Positions 15,765 to 24,165 of a DNA stretch of 64,000 bases are shown here, in pieces. This DNA is from Sanguibacter antarcticus (lineage in GTDB: Bacteria; Actinomycetota; Actinomycetes; Actinomycetales; Cellulomonadaceae). A model generated the notes under the pieces. The model did not search any database, was not told the DNA's origin, and saw only the letters and a list, made by a program, of their open reading frames with translations. A program made the position numbers and the translations under genes. Position 1 is the first letter of the stretch, and each line of letters opens with the position of its first letter. Location of the stretch: the NCBI RefSeq assembly GCF_002564005.1, contig NZ_PDJG01000001.1:2604001-2668000 (forward strand). Direction: 5' to 3'.

Positions 15765-17045
15765 CTAGAACTCAGCCATCCACGCGTCCTGCGACGCCTG
15801 GAGCATCTCCGGGACGGACTGCTCACCGGTGAGAGTCATCTGGAGCTGCTCATCGAACAGACGCATGAGCTGCTCCGCCACGGGGAGGCCGACGAACTCG
15901 TTGGCCGGGTATCCCGACGTGTAGATGTCGAACGCGTCCTGGAAGAGCTCGTCGCCCTCGACGAAGTCCGGCACCGCGGAGGTGTTCCCAGGGAAGGCGT
16001 TGGCGAGGGAGGAGAGCTCCGAGTTGGTCTCCTCGCTCATGAGGAACTCGACGAGCTTGAAGGCCTCGGCCTGGTGCTCCGAGTTCTCGGCGACGCCGAT
16101 GCCCCAGGAGGCGTAGGGGATGCCGCGCTCACCGGTGAAGGAGTCCTCGGCCGGGATCGAGGAGACCGAGAAGCTGAGGTCCGGGTTGCTCTCGCGGATG
16201 AGGTTGATGTGGGCGAGGGAGTCGATCATCATGGCCGCACGGCCGTTGGTGAACTCCTCGACCTTGTCCTGCTCTTTCATGGTGAGGGATCCCGGTGCGA
16301 CGACTCCGGCGTCCCACAGGCTCTGGACGTAGTCGACGGCGCTGGTGACGTCGTCGTTGGTGAGGTCCGGCTGACCGTCGTCGAGCATCGTTCCGCCGGA
16401 GGCCCACGCCCAGGACATGACGTCGTTCTGGATGCCGTTGGGCGCTTCCATCGACAACGGGAGGATCCAGCCGTACGTGTTGTCGCCCTGCGCTGTCACG
16501 GCCTCGGCCGCGTCGAAGAACTCGCTGCGGGTCGACGGCGGCGCGGTGACGCCGGCGTCGGCGAGCAGTCCGTCGTTGGTGAAGAGGGGGTAGACGAAGT
16601 TGATGACGGGGACCATGTAGGTCGATCCGTCGATCTGGATCTGGCTGGCGAGCTGGTCCTCGTCGTAGCCGGCGTCCGTCATGAGCGCGGACATGTCGGC
16701 GAGGGATCCTTGCTTGGCGAAGTCGCTCACCCAGGCGCCGTCGAGGCCGACGACGTCGGACATGGTGCCGGTCGCGGAGCCTGCGACGACCTGTTCCTTG
16801 GTCGAGGCGTAGGGCCCGCTGAGGAGCTCGACAGTGATGCCGGGGTTCTCGGCCTCGAAGGTGTCCATGAGTGCGCGGAGCGCGCCGTCGGGCAGCTCTG
16901 GCTCCCACCACTGCGTGAACTCGAGCGTCACGTCGCCGTCCGCGGTGGAGTCGTCGCCACCGCCGCTGCAGCCCGCGACGAGGAGTACTGCTGTCGTCGC
17001 GCCTACGAGGGCGGACCACTTCTTGTTTCGAGCGTCGTTGCTCAT
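15765..17045 (-). CDS. Sugar ABC transporter substrate-binding lipoprotein
   Basis: 426-aa extracellular solute-binding protein (family 1). The signal peptide ends in a lipobox LLVAGC-SGG near residue 25, so the mature protein is anchored by lipid on the outer face. The body has LEFTQWWEPE near the start, VPVINFVYPLFTNDGLL near residue 150 and EAFKLVEFLMSEETNSEL near residue 335, typical for CUT1 binding proteins. ATG 17045 is chosen because it gives the right signal-peptide length; a GTG 18 bases upstream is in frame. It is the first gene of the sugar operon and divergent from the DeoR regulator. Confidence 0.92.
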   Translation of the reverse strand: MSNDARNKKWSALVGATTAVLLVAGCSGGGDDSTADGDVTLEFTQWWEPELPDGALRALMDTFEAENPGITVELLSGPYASTKEQVVAGSATGTMSDVVGLDGAWVSDFAKQGSLADMSALMTDAGYDEDQLASQIQIDGSTYMVPVINFVYPLFTNDGLLADAGVTAPPSTRSEFFDAAEAVTAQGDNTYGWILPLSMEAPNGIQNDVMSWAWASGGTMLDDGQPDLTNDDVTSAVDYVQSLWDAGVVAPGSLTMKEQDKVEEFTNGRAAMMIDSLAHINLIRESNPDLSFSVSSIPAEDSFTGERGIPYASWGIGVAENSEHQAEAFKLVEFLMSEETNSELSSLANAFPGNTSAVPDFVEGDELFQDAFDIYTSGYPANEFVGLPVAEQLMRLFDEQLQMTLTGEQSVPEMLQASQDAWMAEF

Positions 17046-17171
17046 CGTTCTCCCATCAGACACATGCTGGATTGCGCCGACTTCTGCGTCTTAGTGCGCG
17101 AATAGTGGCATCGTAGCCACGGCGGAACGCAGCCGTCAAGCGTCGATCTGGACACGAGGACGGCGAGAACT

Positions 17172-17282
17172 GGGCACTTTCAGCCGGAAAGTCGCCCTTG
17201 AGGGCAGTGCGGGACACTGCACATGTCGCATCTCTCGATACGCGCTACGCTGTTCTAACCAGCACTAGCGCGCAGATCTGCG
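17172..17282. promoter_or_regulatory. Operator region between sugar operon and deoR-type gene
   Basis: Three inverted repeats lie in the 270-bp divergent gap. GGGCACTTTC/GAAAGTCGCCC (17172-17197) has one bulged base. GCAGTG-CGGGA-CACTGC is at 17204-17220. The 12-bp perfect palindrome CGCAGATCTGCG is at 17271-17282, 33 bp before the regulator start; its TCTGCGTC also occurs near 17082 on the operon side. One or more should bind the DeoR protein. Confidence 0.5.
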
Positions 17283-17315
17283 TCAGAAGAGGCACAAATA
17301 TGCTAGAAAGTTCCC

Positions 17316-18149
17316 ATGCTTGAGACGCCAGCCCCCGGCACCGACCGCGCGAGCACCGCCCGCAGGTTCCCCGCCGGCCGCAAGGCCGAGCTCGCGGCCT
17401 ACGTCTCGGAGGCTGGGCAGGTCACGGTCGCCGAGATCGCCGAGCGCTTCGACGTCTCGACCGACACGATCCGCCGCGACCTGGACCACCTCGCCGCCGA
17501 GGGCGTGCTCGTGCGCACGCACGGGGGCGCGATGAGCAAGAGCGCGCTCCCCCAGATCAACACCGGCTTCGACACGCGCCTCGGCTACCAGGCCCACGCG
17601 AAAGAGAAGATCGGGAGCCTCGCCGCGACGCTCGTCGACGACAACTCTGTCGTCATGATCAACGCCGGCACGACGACCGTCGCCCTCGCGCGCGCCCTCA
17701 AGGACCACCACGGGCTGACGATCGCGACGAACAGCCTGCGGCTGCCGCCCGAGCTGTCGACCGACTGCTTCCGCGGGCTCTATGTCTTCGGCGGAGCCGT
17801 CCACATCGCCGACCAGAAGACCATCGGGCCGGTCAGCTTCCATTCCTCGAGCGGGCACCACGACCTCGACGTCCAGTGCGACCTCGCCCTGCTGGGCGTG
17901 GGAGCGGTCTCAGCCGAGACCGGGTACTCGACGAGCAACCTCGAGGAGGCGGCCATGATGAGCGAGATGATGGCTCGCGCCTCGCGGGTCGCGATCCTCG
18001 CGGACTCGTCGAAGTTCGGGAGGCGGCTGTTCGCGCAGATCGCGAGCCTGGGGCGGGCGGACTACTTCGTGACGGACGCCGAGCCCCCGGAGGAGCTGGC
18101 AGGGATGATGCGGGAGAACGGGGTCGAGATTCTCGTCTCGGGAGCCTGA
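17316..18149 (+). CDS. DeoR/GlpR-family sugar operon repressor
   Basis: 277-aa regulator. The N-terminal winged helix (VTVAEIAERFDVSTDTIRRD, then LVRTHGGA) is the DeoR signature. The C-terminal domain has the sugar-phosphate-binding loops INAGTTTVALARAL near residue 111 and ILADSSKFGRR near residue 228. It is divergent from the sugar ABC/aldolase/kinase operon and likely represses it until a phosphorylated intermediate binds. ATG 17316 has only a weak GAAAG upstream, so expression is probably low. Confidence 0.92.
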   Translation: MLETPAPGTDRASTARRFPAGRKAELAAYVSEAGQVTVAEIAERFDVSTDTIRRDLDHLAAEGVLVRTHGGAMSKSALPQINTGFDTRLGYQAHAKEKIGSLAATLVDDNSVVMINAGTTTVALARALKDHHGLTIATNSLRLPPELSTDCFRGLYVFGGAVHIADQKTIGPVSFHSSSGHHDLDVQCDLALLGVGAVSAETGYSTSNLEEAAMMSEMMARASRVAILADSSKFGRRLFAQIASLGRADYFVTDAEPPEELAGMMRENGVEILVSGA

Positions 18150-18152
18150 GAC

Positions 18153-18168
18153 GCGGTCGGCAGACCGC
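18153..18168. terminator. Short stem-loop after deoR-type gene
   Basis: GCGGTC, loop GGCA, GACCGC begins four bases after the repressor stop. It lies between convergent genes (stops at 18149 and 18198) and may serve both strands. Confidence 0.5.
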
Positions 18169-18197
18169 CCCGGACCCCGTTCCCGCAGGTCGTCCTG

Positions 18198-19958
18198 CTA
18201 GTCGATGAGCTTGTGCTCCGTGAGCAGCACCCCGATCTGGGACTTCTTGAGCTTGCGCTCGATGCGCTTGCTCATGAACGACGGGCCCGGCACCTTGAGC
18301 TTCTGGCCGTCACGCATCCGGCTCATGGCTGCGAGCATCTTGCGGACGTCGTACGTCGAGCTGAACACCTCGGGGACACCGCGGTCGATGCCGACGAGCT
18401 GGTAGACAGCCTCCATCGGGGTGCGCACGGAGTACTCGGTGGTGAAGATGCAGTCACGACCGGTCTCGGCGAACTGCCCGATGAACGCGAAGTTCACCGC
18501 GCCTGCCGGGACCACCTGAGGCCGGTCGCCTGCCTGGCGGGGCATGAAGAACGACGTCACGTACGGCATCATCACCGGGACGCACGTGGCGCCGTTCGCA
18601 GCGAGGTCGGGGATCTCCTCGACGGGAACGCCCATGTGGAAGAGCCACTCGGCGGTGATCTCCTCGCCCGTGCACTCCTGCATGGGCTTCTTGATGTAGT
18701 CACCGGGACGGTCGACGAACAGCGAGTAGACCCAGACGACGATCTGGTCCGCGGACTGCTCCTTGAAGTGGGGCTGACGGTTCACGGTCCAGCTGAGGAG
18801 CCAGCTGGAGTCCTTGACGGTCACGATGCCGCCGGTGACGACCTTGCCGCTGAACGGGTCGCGCTTGCAGATCTTCTCGATGTAGGCCGGGATGCGCTTG
18901 TCGAGCGTCGTGACCGTCGCCGACTCCCACTTCGTCTTGGCGATGTGCGCGCCGAAGACGTCAGGCCGCCCGAACGACGGGTCCTTCGCAGCGATGCGGC
19001 GCCACAGGTCCCAGGCGGGTGCGGGGCCTTCGTCGAGCCGGGCGGGCGTGTGCTGGTCGCCGCTGTTCGAGTTCTCCGTGAGCGACCCGATGGTCATGAA
19101 CAGGAGGTCGTCCGGGCCGAGGTCGGTGCTGCCCGCTGCGCCTTCCGCGAGCCAGTGCAGACGGGTGGCCTGCTTGCGGTCTGCGGCGATGTCGAAGTCG
19201 ACGTCGGTCACCTCGGTGCCGAAGCGGAAGGTGACGCCCTGGTCGAGCAGCCAGCGGTACAGCGGGAGCACGAGGGACTCGTACTGGTTGTACTTGGTGA
19301 ACTTCAGCGCGGAGAAGTCGGGGAGACCACCGATGTGGTGGATGAACCGGTGCAGGTAGAGCTTCATCTCGAGGGCGCTGTGCCACTCCTCGAAGGCGAA
19401 CATCGTCCGCCAGTAGAGCCAGAAGTTGCTCGAGAGCACCTCGCTGGTGAAGACCTCGTCGATCCGCTTGTTCTCCATCTCCTCGCGGGTGGCGAGGAAG
19501 ATCTTGACGAGCTCTTTCTGCCCCTTCTTGCTCAGGGTGAAGAGACCGTCGGTGTGCCCGTCCTGCCCCTGCTCGACCGTGGCGCGCTGGAGCGAGTAGT
19601 TCGGGTCTTCTTTGTCGAGCCAGTAGAACTCGTCGAGCACGCTCGCACCCTCGACCTCGATCGAGGGGATCGACCGGAAGAGGTCCCACAGGCACTCGAA
19701 GTGGTCCTCCATCTCACGACCACCGCGGATGACGAAGCCCTTCTTGGGCTCCTTGATGCCGTCGAGGGCTCCACCCGGAAGCGCGAGCCGCTCGAGGATC
19801 GTGATCTTCTCCCCCGGCATCTGCCCGTCACGGATGAGAAAAGCGGCGCCTGCAAGCGAGGCCAGGCCTGAACCGACGAACCATGCGGTCTTCTCGTCCA
19901 CGCCCGCGGGCTTTCGCGGCCGGGCGAACGCCTCATAGTTGCCGTTGCTGTAGTACAT
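18198..19958 (-). CDS. ohyA: Oleate hydratase (FAD-dependent, MCRA family)
   Basis: 586-aa flavoenzyme that adds water to the cis-9 double bond of oleate to give 10-hydroxystearate, at the membrane face. The FAD-binding motif is VGSGLASLAGAAFLIRDG near residue 28. RGGREMEDHFECLWDLF near residue 79 and KYNQYESLVLPLYRWL near residue 222 are hallmark segments of this family, and the length fits. It lies 57 bp after a TetR gene on the same strand, so both are probably one unit induced by fatty acids. The enzyme can detoxify unsaturated fatty acids from hosts or environment. Confidence 0.95.
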   Translation of the reverse strand: MYYSNGNYEAFARPRKPAGVDEKTAWFVGSGLASLAGAAFLIRDGQMPGEKITILERLALPGGALDGIKEPKKGFVIRGGREMEDHFECLWDLFRSIPSIEVEGASVLDEFYWLDKEDPNYSLQRATVEQGQDGHTDGLFTLSKKGQKELVKIFLATREEMENKRIDEVFTSEVLSSNFWLYWRTMFAFEEWHSALEMKLYLHRFIHHIGGLPDFSALKFTKYNQYESLVLPLYRWLLDQGVTFRFGTEVTDVDFDIAADRKQATRLHWLAEGAAGSTDLGPDDLLFMTIGSLTENSNSGDQHTPARLDEGPAPAWDLWRRIAAKDPSFGRPDVFGAHIAKTKWESATVTTLDKRIPAYIEKICKRDPFSGKVVTGGIVTVKDSSWLLSWTVNRQPHFKEQSADQIVVWVYSLFVDRPGDYIKKPMQECTGEEITAEWLFHMGVPVEEIPDLAANGATCVPVMMPYVTSFFMPRQAGDRPQVVPAGAVNFAFIGQFAETGRDCIFTTEYSVRTPMEAVYQLVGIDRGVPEVFSSTYDVRKMLAAMSRMRDGQKLKVPGPSFMSKRIERKLKKSQIGVLLTEHKLID

Positions 19959-20015
19959 CGTGCCTCCATGTGTCCTGCTGGTGGGTGTGGAGAGAACGGC
20001 GTCCTGGGTCCGACG

Positions 20016-20678
20016 TCAGGGCCGCTCGTCGACCGTCACGAGCAGGCCTCGGACGATCTGGGCCGTCTGCTCGCGGAGCTCTTCGCGCACGTCGCTGCCG
20101 GGGTGCGCGCTCGTGCACGGCTGGACGAGGAGGAGGTTGAGGACGGCGAAGACGCTCCGGGCCGCCCGCATGGCAGCCTGTCGAAGCATCGGGTCGACGG
20201 TCTCCGTCCCGCGCGCCGTGAGGACGGCGACGACGAGCCGGTCCGCGACCGCGTCCTCGAGCCCGGCGACGAGAGCGAGGCCCTCCGCCCGGTACTGCTC
20301 GTCAGGAGAACCGAAGAGCAGCTCCCGCTGGTAGACCACTGCGCTGTCGCGGCCTGTCGCCGCGACCATGATCGGCTCGACGAGCGCGCACACCGCGTGC
20401 GAGACGTCGGTCTCGCGCCGGGCACGGTGGGCACCGTCGGCGATCGCTGAGCGCAGCTGCTCGTTGTAGACCATGAGGAACAGCTCGCTCTTGGACGAGG
20501 CGTACCGGAAGAGAGTGCCTGCTGCGACGTCTGCCCGGTCTGAGATCTCCTGGGTGGTCACGCCCTCGAAGCCGTGCTCGTGGAACAGGTCGGTCGCGGC
20601 CGCGAGGATCCGCTCGCGCTTGTCCTGCATGCTCCGAGCACGTCGCCCTACGGTCTCGCCTACGGCGTCATCACGCAT
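20016..20678 (-). CDS. TetR-family regulator upstream of oleate hydratase
   Basis: 220-aa regulator. The N-terminal helix-turn-helix region reads RILAATDLFHEHGFEGVTTQ, followed by AGTLFRYASSKSELF; the rest is an all-helical ligand domain. ATG 20678 follows GGGAGG. It is first in a likely two-gene unit with oleate hydratase and has a palindrome 30 bp upstream, so autoregulation with a fatty acid or acyl-CoA ligand is likely. Confidence 0.88.
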   Translation of the reverse strand: MRDDAVGETVGRRARSMQDKRERILAAATDLFHEHGFEGVTTQEISDRADVAAGTLFRYASSKSELFLMVYNEQLRSAIADGAHRARRETDVSHAVCALVEPIMVAATGRDSAVVYQRELLFGSPDEQYRAEGLALVAGLEDAVADRLVVAVLTARGTETVDPMLRQAAMRAARSVFAVLNLLLVQPCTSAHPGSDVREELREQTAQIVRGLLVTVDERP

Positions 20679-20707
20679 GTCAGCCTCCCAGCCGGAGTGT
20701 ACTCATT

Positions 20708-20723
20708 ACTGAGGCTACTCAGT
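20708..20723. promoter_or_regulatory. TetR operator candidate
   Basis: ACTGAG-GCTA-CTCAGT is a perfect inverted repeat 30 bp before the TetR start. A third half-site, ACTCA, lies at 20701-20705. It also lies in the upstream region of the plus-strand transglycosylase-like gene. Confidence 0.55.
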
Positions 20724-20861
20724 TGTGGGCGATGTGCAACTATTTGTACTACAAAGGCACTGGTCAACGGCGTGACGGCATCTTCACCCACCCCAGCAGG
20801 AGCGCGACACCTGCGCCGTGCCGATGAAACAGGTGCAACCTCATCGAAGGGACCCGACCAT

Positions 20862-21599
20862 ATGGCGAACGCATCTCACAAGCTCGTCACCCATGACCGC
20901 TCCAGGGCGGCAGTGCGCACCGGAGTGCTCGCAACGCTGACGGTCGCACTCGTGTGGACGTCGACGTCCGGTTCAGCGCTCGCCGACGTGGACACCGACG
21001 TGACCACGACGACGGTCGCCGGCGACCACGAGACAAGCTCCGCAGCCTCACGTTCGCTCGAGCGCACACCTCTGCCGGTCACGGCCGCACCCGAGGGAAC
21101 CTGGGACACGCAGGAGCCAGAAGACAGCATCACCGTCGTGTCTCGCGCCGAGCGCGAGGCGGCAGAGAAGGCTGTAGCCGACGCGATCGCCGCAGAGGAG
21201 GCGGAACGCGCTGCCGAGGCACAGGCGATCCTGGACGCTGAGGCGAAGGCCAAGGCCGACGCGGAAGAAGCAGCACGCCCCGCCGTCGTCGCGAGCACCT
21301 CGTACGAGATCAGCGAGATCAAGGCGTACGCATCCGGCCTCGTCGGCGGCGGCGACCAGTTCGCGTGCCTCGACGCCCTCTGGACCAAGGAGTCCGGATG
21401 GAACTACACCGCTGACAACCCGTCGTCGAGCGCCTATGGGATCCCCCAGGCGCTCCCAGGGTCGAAGATGGCATCAGCTGGCGCCGACTGGGCGACGAAC
21501 CCCCAGACGCAGGTCCGCTGGGGCGTCTCCTACATCGCCGGCCGGTACGGGACGGCGTGCGCCGCGTGGGCGCACTCGCAAGAAGTGAACTGGTACTGA
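20862..21599 (+). CDS. Secreted transglycosylase-like cell-wall protein
   Basis: 245-aa exported protein. A signal peptide (RTGVLATLTVALVWTSTSGS, ending in SALA) is followed by a Thr/Ser-rich linker and an Ala/Glu coiled-coil stretch (AEREAAEKAVADAIAAEEAE). The C-terminal lysozyme-like domain has CLDALWTKESGWNYTADNPS, SSAYGIPQALPGSKMAS and the AAWAHSQEVNWY end seen in aggregation-promoting/Rpf-related muralytic domains, with a likely catalytic Glu in KESGWN. ATG 20862 is used; RBS GAAGGGAC. It is probably involved in peptidoglycan turnover. The 5' region is about 120 nt and shows no riboswitch I can name. Confidence 0.85.
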   Translation: MANASHKLVTHDRSRAAVRTGVLATLTVALVWTSTSGSALADVDTDVTTTTVAGDHETSSAASRSLERTPLPVTAAPEGTWDTQEPEDSITVVSRAEREAAEKAVADAIAAEEAERAAEAQAILDAEAKAKADAEEAARPAVVASTSYEISEIKAYASGLVGGGDQFACLDALWTKESGWNYTADNPSSSAYGIPQALPGSKMASAGADWATNPQTQVRWGVSYIAGRYGTACAAWAHSQEVNWY

Positions 21600-21653
21600 C
21601 GGTCGATCCTCGTCCGCCGCCCGCCGCGCCCCAGCCGGGGCACCTACGCCGAC

Positions 21654-21672
21654 GGGGCCGCCCGGCGGCCCC
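21654..21672 (+). terminator. Terminator of the transglycosylase-like gene
   Basis: GGGGCCG, loop CCCGG, CGGCCCC begins 55 bp after the stop codon. The stem is GC-only with no U-tract. Confidence 0.6.
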
Positions 21673-21893
21673 CGCGCGACGGCGGGTCGTGGCGGTGGAC
21701 GAGGAGCCCGCAGGCCCGCTCTGGCGTGAATGTGCGCCAGAGTCAGCACCCCCAGCGCTCCGGCGTCGAGTCGGGCGATCCACGAGTCCCGCGCCTCGAC
21801 GCCGTCGAGCCGCGCCGGTGTCGGGTGCTGCAGATCGACGGCCACTGCGCGCAACGCTCAGGGAGCACGCAGGCCCTTGATAGGACGACCTGA
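21673..21893. other. Gene-free stretch with an inverted repeat
   Basis: No supported gene is seen. A perfect inverted repeat CTCTGGCG-(8)-CGCCAGAG lies at 21719-21742. A minus-strand open frame over 21474-21854 starts plausibly but runs antisense into the transglycosylase-like gene, so it is not called. This is the edge of the accessory island. Confidence 0.4.
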
Positions 21894-21990
21894 AGGTTGA
21901 CAGACTTAGCCCAGAGACACCCTTCCAGGTTGATCCAAGTGCACATTCCATGAACCTCTAGGTTGTCAATCTAGGGATATCTGACAACCT
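21894..21990. promoter_or_regulatory. Periodic AGGTTGA operator array before mobile mystery A remnant
   Basis: Half-sites AGGTTGACA (21894), AGGTTGATC (21927) and AGGTTGTCA (21960) are spaced exactly 33 bp apart. An inverted TGACAACCT (21982-21990) makes a perfect 9-bp inverted repeat with the third. Three turns of B-DNA put all sites on one face. The array ends eight bases before the remnant of a helix-turn-helix gene, so it was probably its autoregulatory operator. Confidence 0.6.
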
Positions 21991-21997
21991 GCACGTT

Positions 21998-22311
21998 GTG
22001 ACTACACCCGTTCTCCGCGCACAAAGGGCCCGTCGCTCTCGACAAGCGGCTGGATCACCTACGTCCAGTCGCCACGTCGGCCTCCGTTCCGTTCCGGTCG
22101 GGGATGGGTGCGAGCGATCCGCGACGCCCTCGGATGAGCGCCGCCGATCTCGCCGCACGGATGGGCACCTCGGCGGCCGCAGTCAGCAAGCTGGAGGCCT
22201 CGGAGCGGAGGCAGACCGCGCGGCTAGAGACGCTCCAGCTCGAGAGATGTTCAGGGACATGGTGAACGACCTCCTCGACCAACGGGGCCTGTGGCGTGAC
22301 GGATCACCTGT
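21998..22311 (+). pseudogene. Mobile mystery protein A remnant (HTH protein)
   Basis: Pieces of the mobile mystery A family appear in order but in different frames. They are TTPVLRAQRARR from GTG 21998, then LDKRLDHLRPVA, then WVRAIRDALG, then MSAADLAARMGTSAAAVSKL and EASERRQTARLETL, and finally RDMVNDLLDQRGLWRDG of the C-terminus. At least three frameshifts and an internal deletion of the middle part are needed to explain this, so the gene is dead. Intact copies are DNA-binding partners of the Fic-type mobile mystery B and lie in mobile regions, which fits the IS element and defence genes nearby. Confidence 0.7.
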
Positions 22312-22560
22312 TCAGCGACTCCGACGGGGCGCCCCCTCTAGATCGCGGTCGAAGTCTCCGGTCTGGTCGCAGACGCGGCCTGCTGGCTCGCACCTGGCGT
22401 GGCGTGGATCTCGCGTGACCAAGCCGTCGCCAAGGTCCACCATCGACTCGTCGCCATCTATCCCTTCCCGAACGGCAACGGGCGGCACGCTCGCGCCTGC
22501 TGCGATCTCTTGATGAAGGCGCTGGGTGGCCCACCGTTGACCTGGGGCGGTTCGACCGAC
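22296..22560 (+). pseudogene. Mobile mystery protein B remnant (Fic-domain protein)
   Basis: GTG 22296 starts VTDHLFSDSDGAPPLDRG, like the N-terminus of mobile mystery B. After a deletion of most of the middle, the Fic core reappears from about 22399 as WISRDQAVAKVHHRLVAI, then YPFPNGNGRHAR (the HPFxxGNGRxxR AMP-transferase motif with H changed to Y) and LLMKALGGPPLTWGGS. The frame changes between the two parts and the C-terminus is missing. It overlaps the end of the A remnant, as in intact pairs. Inactive. Confidence 0.7.
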
Positions 22561-22660
22561 CCGCCAGATCATCGACGGCGGCAGCCCATCGCCCGAAGCG
22601 CCTCGACCCCGCCCGTCGTCACTGTGCACACGCCACGTACCCCTGCGAAACACGCCGGGG

Positions 22661-22960
22661 CTACGCGTACAGCGTTCCCCGGAAGCCCTCGTACGGCTCG
22701 ACCAGGTCGTCGCCGTCACGCCTGACAGCGACAACGGCGGACAGCCCCTCGCCCGCCACGTAGTACCGTCCCTTCGTCTCCCCCACGGGGCGTAGCAGCC
22801 CGACGTCGGTCAGGCGTCTGAAGCCGCGCGTCGCTGTGCGTTCGTCCACCGCCGCGGAGCGCACGTACGACGAGCGCCGGAGCCGGAAGCCGACGACGGC
22901 CGAGAACAGCAGGTCGAGCGTGCGATCGGGCAGTCCGTGCTGGTCTTCCAGATCGTCGAG
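22661..22960 (-). pseudogene. C-terminal fragment with winged-helix-like end
   Basis: An open frame without start reads LDDLEDQHGLPDRTLDLLF, then VDERTATRGFRRLTDVGLLR and ends YEGFRGTLYA at TAG 22661. It looks like the C-terminal winged-helix end of a larger protein, such as those closing Fic-family or regulator proteins. It stops at an in-frame TAG at 22961-22963, 18 bp from the IS481 end. The 5' part was therefore lost before or during the IS insertion. The family is not certain. Confidence 0.5.
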
Positions 22961-22980
22961 CTAGATCATGAGTGTCTCGA

Positions 22981-24165
22981 TGTCTCTATTCTTGGGACAG
23001 GAGCTCTAGCTGTTGTAGGTCATGACGTTGTTGACACGCCGGGGAGTGTGGGCGTGAGGAAGGGGTAGGTCCCCGAGTGCAGGATGGAAGTACCTCTACA
23101 TCCGCCTGCGAGAAGGACCTACCCCTCATGACACACGCTAACGCCCCGTTGACCCCAGCCGGAAGACTGCGCGTTGTCCAGCGCTGCCAATCTCGTCCGA
23201 TTGCTCACGTCGCGGCCGAGGCTGGGGTTGCTCGTGCGACGGTGACGAAGTGGGTGCGCCGCTACGCCGAGCACGGCGAGCTGGCCTTGGTCGACGTCTC
23301 CAGCGCCCCGCGGTCTCAGCCGACCCGCACCGCGCAAGAGGTGGTGGAGCGGATCGAGGACCTGCGCCGGACCCACAAGTGGACCGCCCGTCAGATCCAC
23401 CTCGAACTGGTCCGCGAGGGCCACCAGATCTCCCCGGTCACGGTCTCGCTGTGGCTGCGCCGGTTGGGGATCTCCCGCCGCCGCGACATCGACCCGTCCG
23501 GCGCGACGAACCGAGTCGTCAGGAAGATCGTGGCCCGGTATCCCGGGCATATGGTCCACCTGGACGTGAAGAAGGTCGGGCGCATCCCTGACGGCGGCGG
23601 CTGGCGCACCCACGGGCGCGGCTCCGACCAAGCCAAAGCAGTCGAACGGGCCAAGACCAAGGGCTCCCGGGCCGGCTACATCTACCTGCACTCAGCCATC
23701 GACGGCTACTCCCGCCTCGCCTACACCGAAGCCCTGCCCAACGAGACCGCCGCAACCACGATCGCCTTCTGGGCCCGCGCGAGGGCGTTCTTCACCGCCC
23801 ACGGAATCACCCGGTTCACCCGCGTCGTGACCGACAACGGGTCGAACTACCGCGCCCGCGACTTCCACCGCACCATCGCGGGCACCGCCGCCCGCCACCA
23901 GCGCATCCGCCCCCACACGCCCAAGCACAACGGCAAGGTCGAACGTTACAACCGCACGCTCGCCGAAGAGCTCCTCTACGCCACCGAATGGACCTCAGAG
24001 ACACAGCGGGCCAACGCGATCACCGTCTGGAACATCCACTACAACTACCATCGACCCCATACTGCAATCGGTGACCGACCCCCAGCCTCACGCATGCCAG
24101 CACGTGTCACCAACGTCATGACACAGAACATCTAGCCTGCCAGGCCTGTCGCAAGAATCGGGACA
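22981..24165 (+). mobile_element. IS481-family insertion sequence
   Basis: 1185-bp element. Left end TGTCTCTATTCTTGGGACAG and the complement of the right end, TGTCCCGATTCTTGCGACAG, are imperfect inverted repeats; similarity continues inward to GTCATGACGTTG. It is flanked by a 4-bp duplication TCGA (22977-22980 and 24166-24169), though TCGA is itself palindromic and could belong to the ends. It carries one transposase gene that looks intact, so the element may still move. Confidence 0.85.
23128..24135 (+). CDS. IS481-family DDE transposase
   Basis: 335-aa transposase. The N-terminal helix-turn-helix is VAAEAGVARATVTKWVRRYA. The rve integrase core has HLDVKKVGRIPDGGG (first D), VVTDNGSNYRARDF (second D) and HTPKHNGKVERYNRTLAEEL (E), the complete DDE set. 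The C-terminus has WNIHYNYHRPHTAIGDRPPA. ATG 23128 follows AGAAGGA by about ten bases. It fills almost the whole element. No frameshift is seen. Confidence 0.93.
   Translation: MTHANAPLTPAGRLRVVQRCQSRPIAHVAAEAGVARATVTKWVRRYAEHGELALVDVSSAPRSQPTRTAQEVVERIEDLRRTHKWTARQIHLELVREGHQISPVTVSLWLRRLGISRRRDIDPSGATNRVVRKIVARYPGHMVHLDVKKVGRIPDGGGWRTHGRGSDQAKAVERAKTKGSRAGYIYLHSAIDGYSRLAYTEALPNETAATTIAFWARARAFFTAHGITRFTRVVTDNGSNYRARDFHRTIAGTAARHQRIRPHTPKHNGKVERYNRTLAEELLYATEWTSETQRANAITVWNIHYNYHRPHTAIGDRPPASRMPARVTNVMTQNI

Noticed and set aside
20740..20861. Possible riboswitch before the transglycosylase-like gene
   Set aside because: The leader is about the right length for a ydaO-type element known before such genes, but I cannot find its conserved segments.
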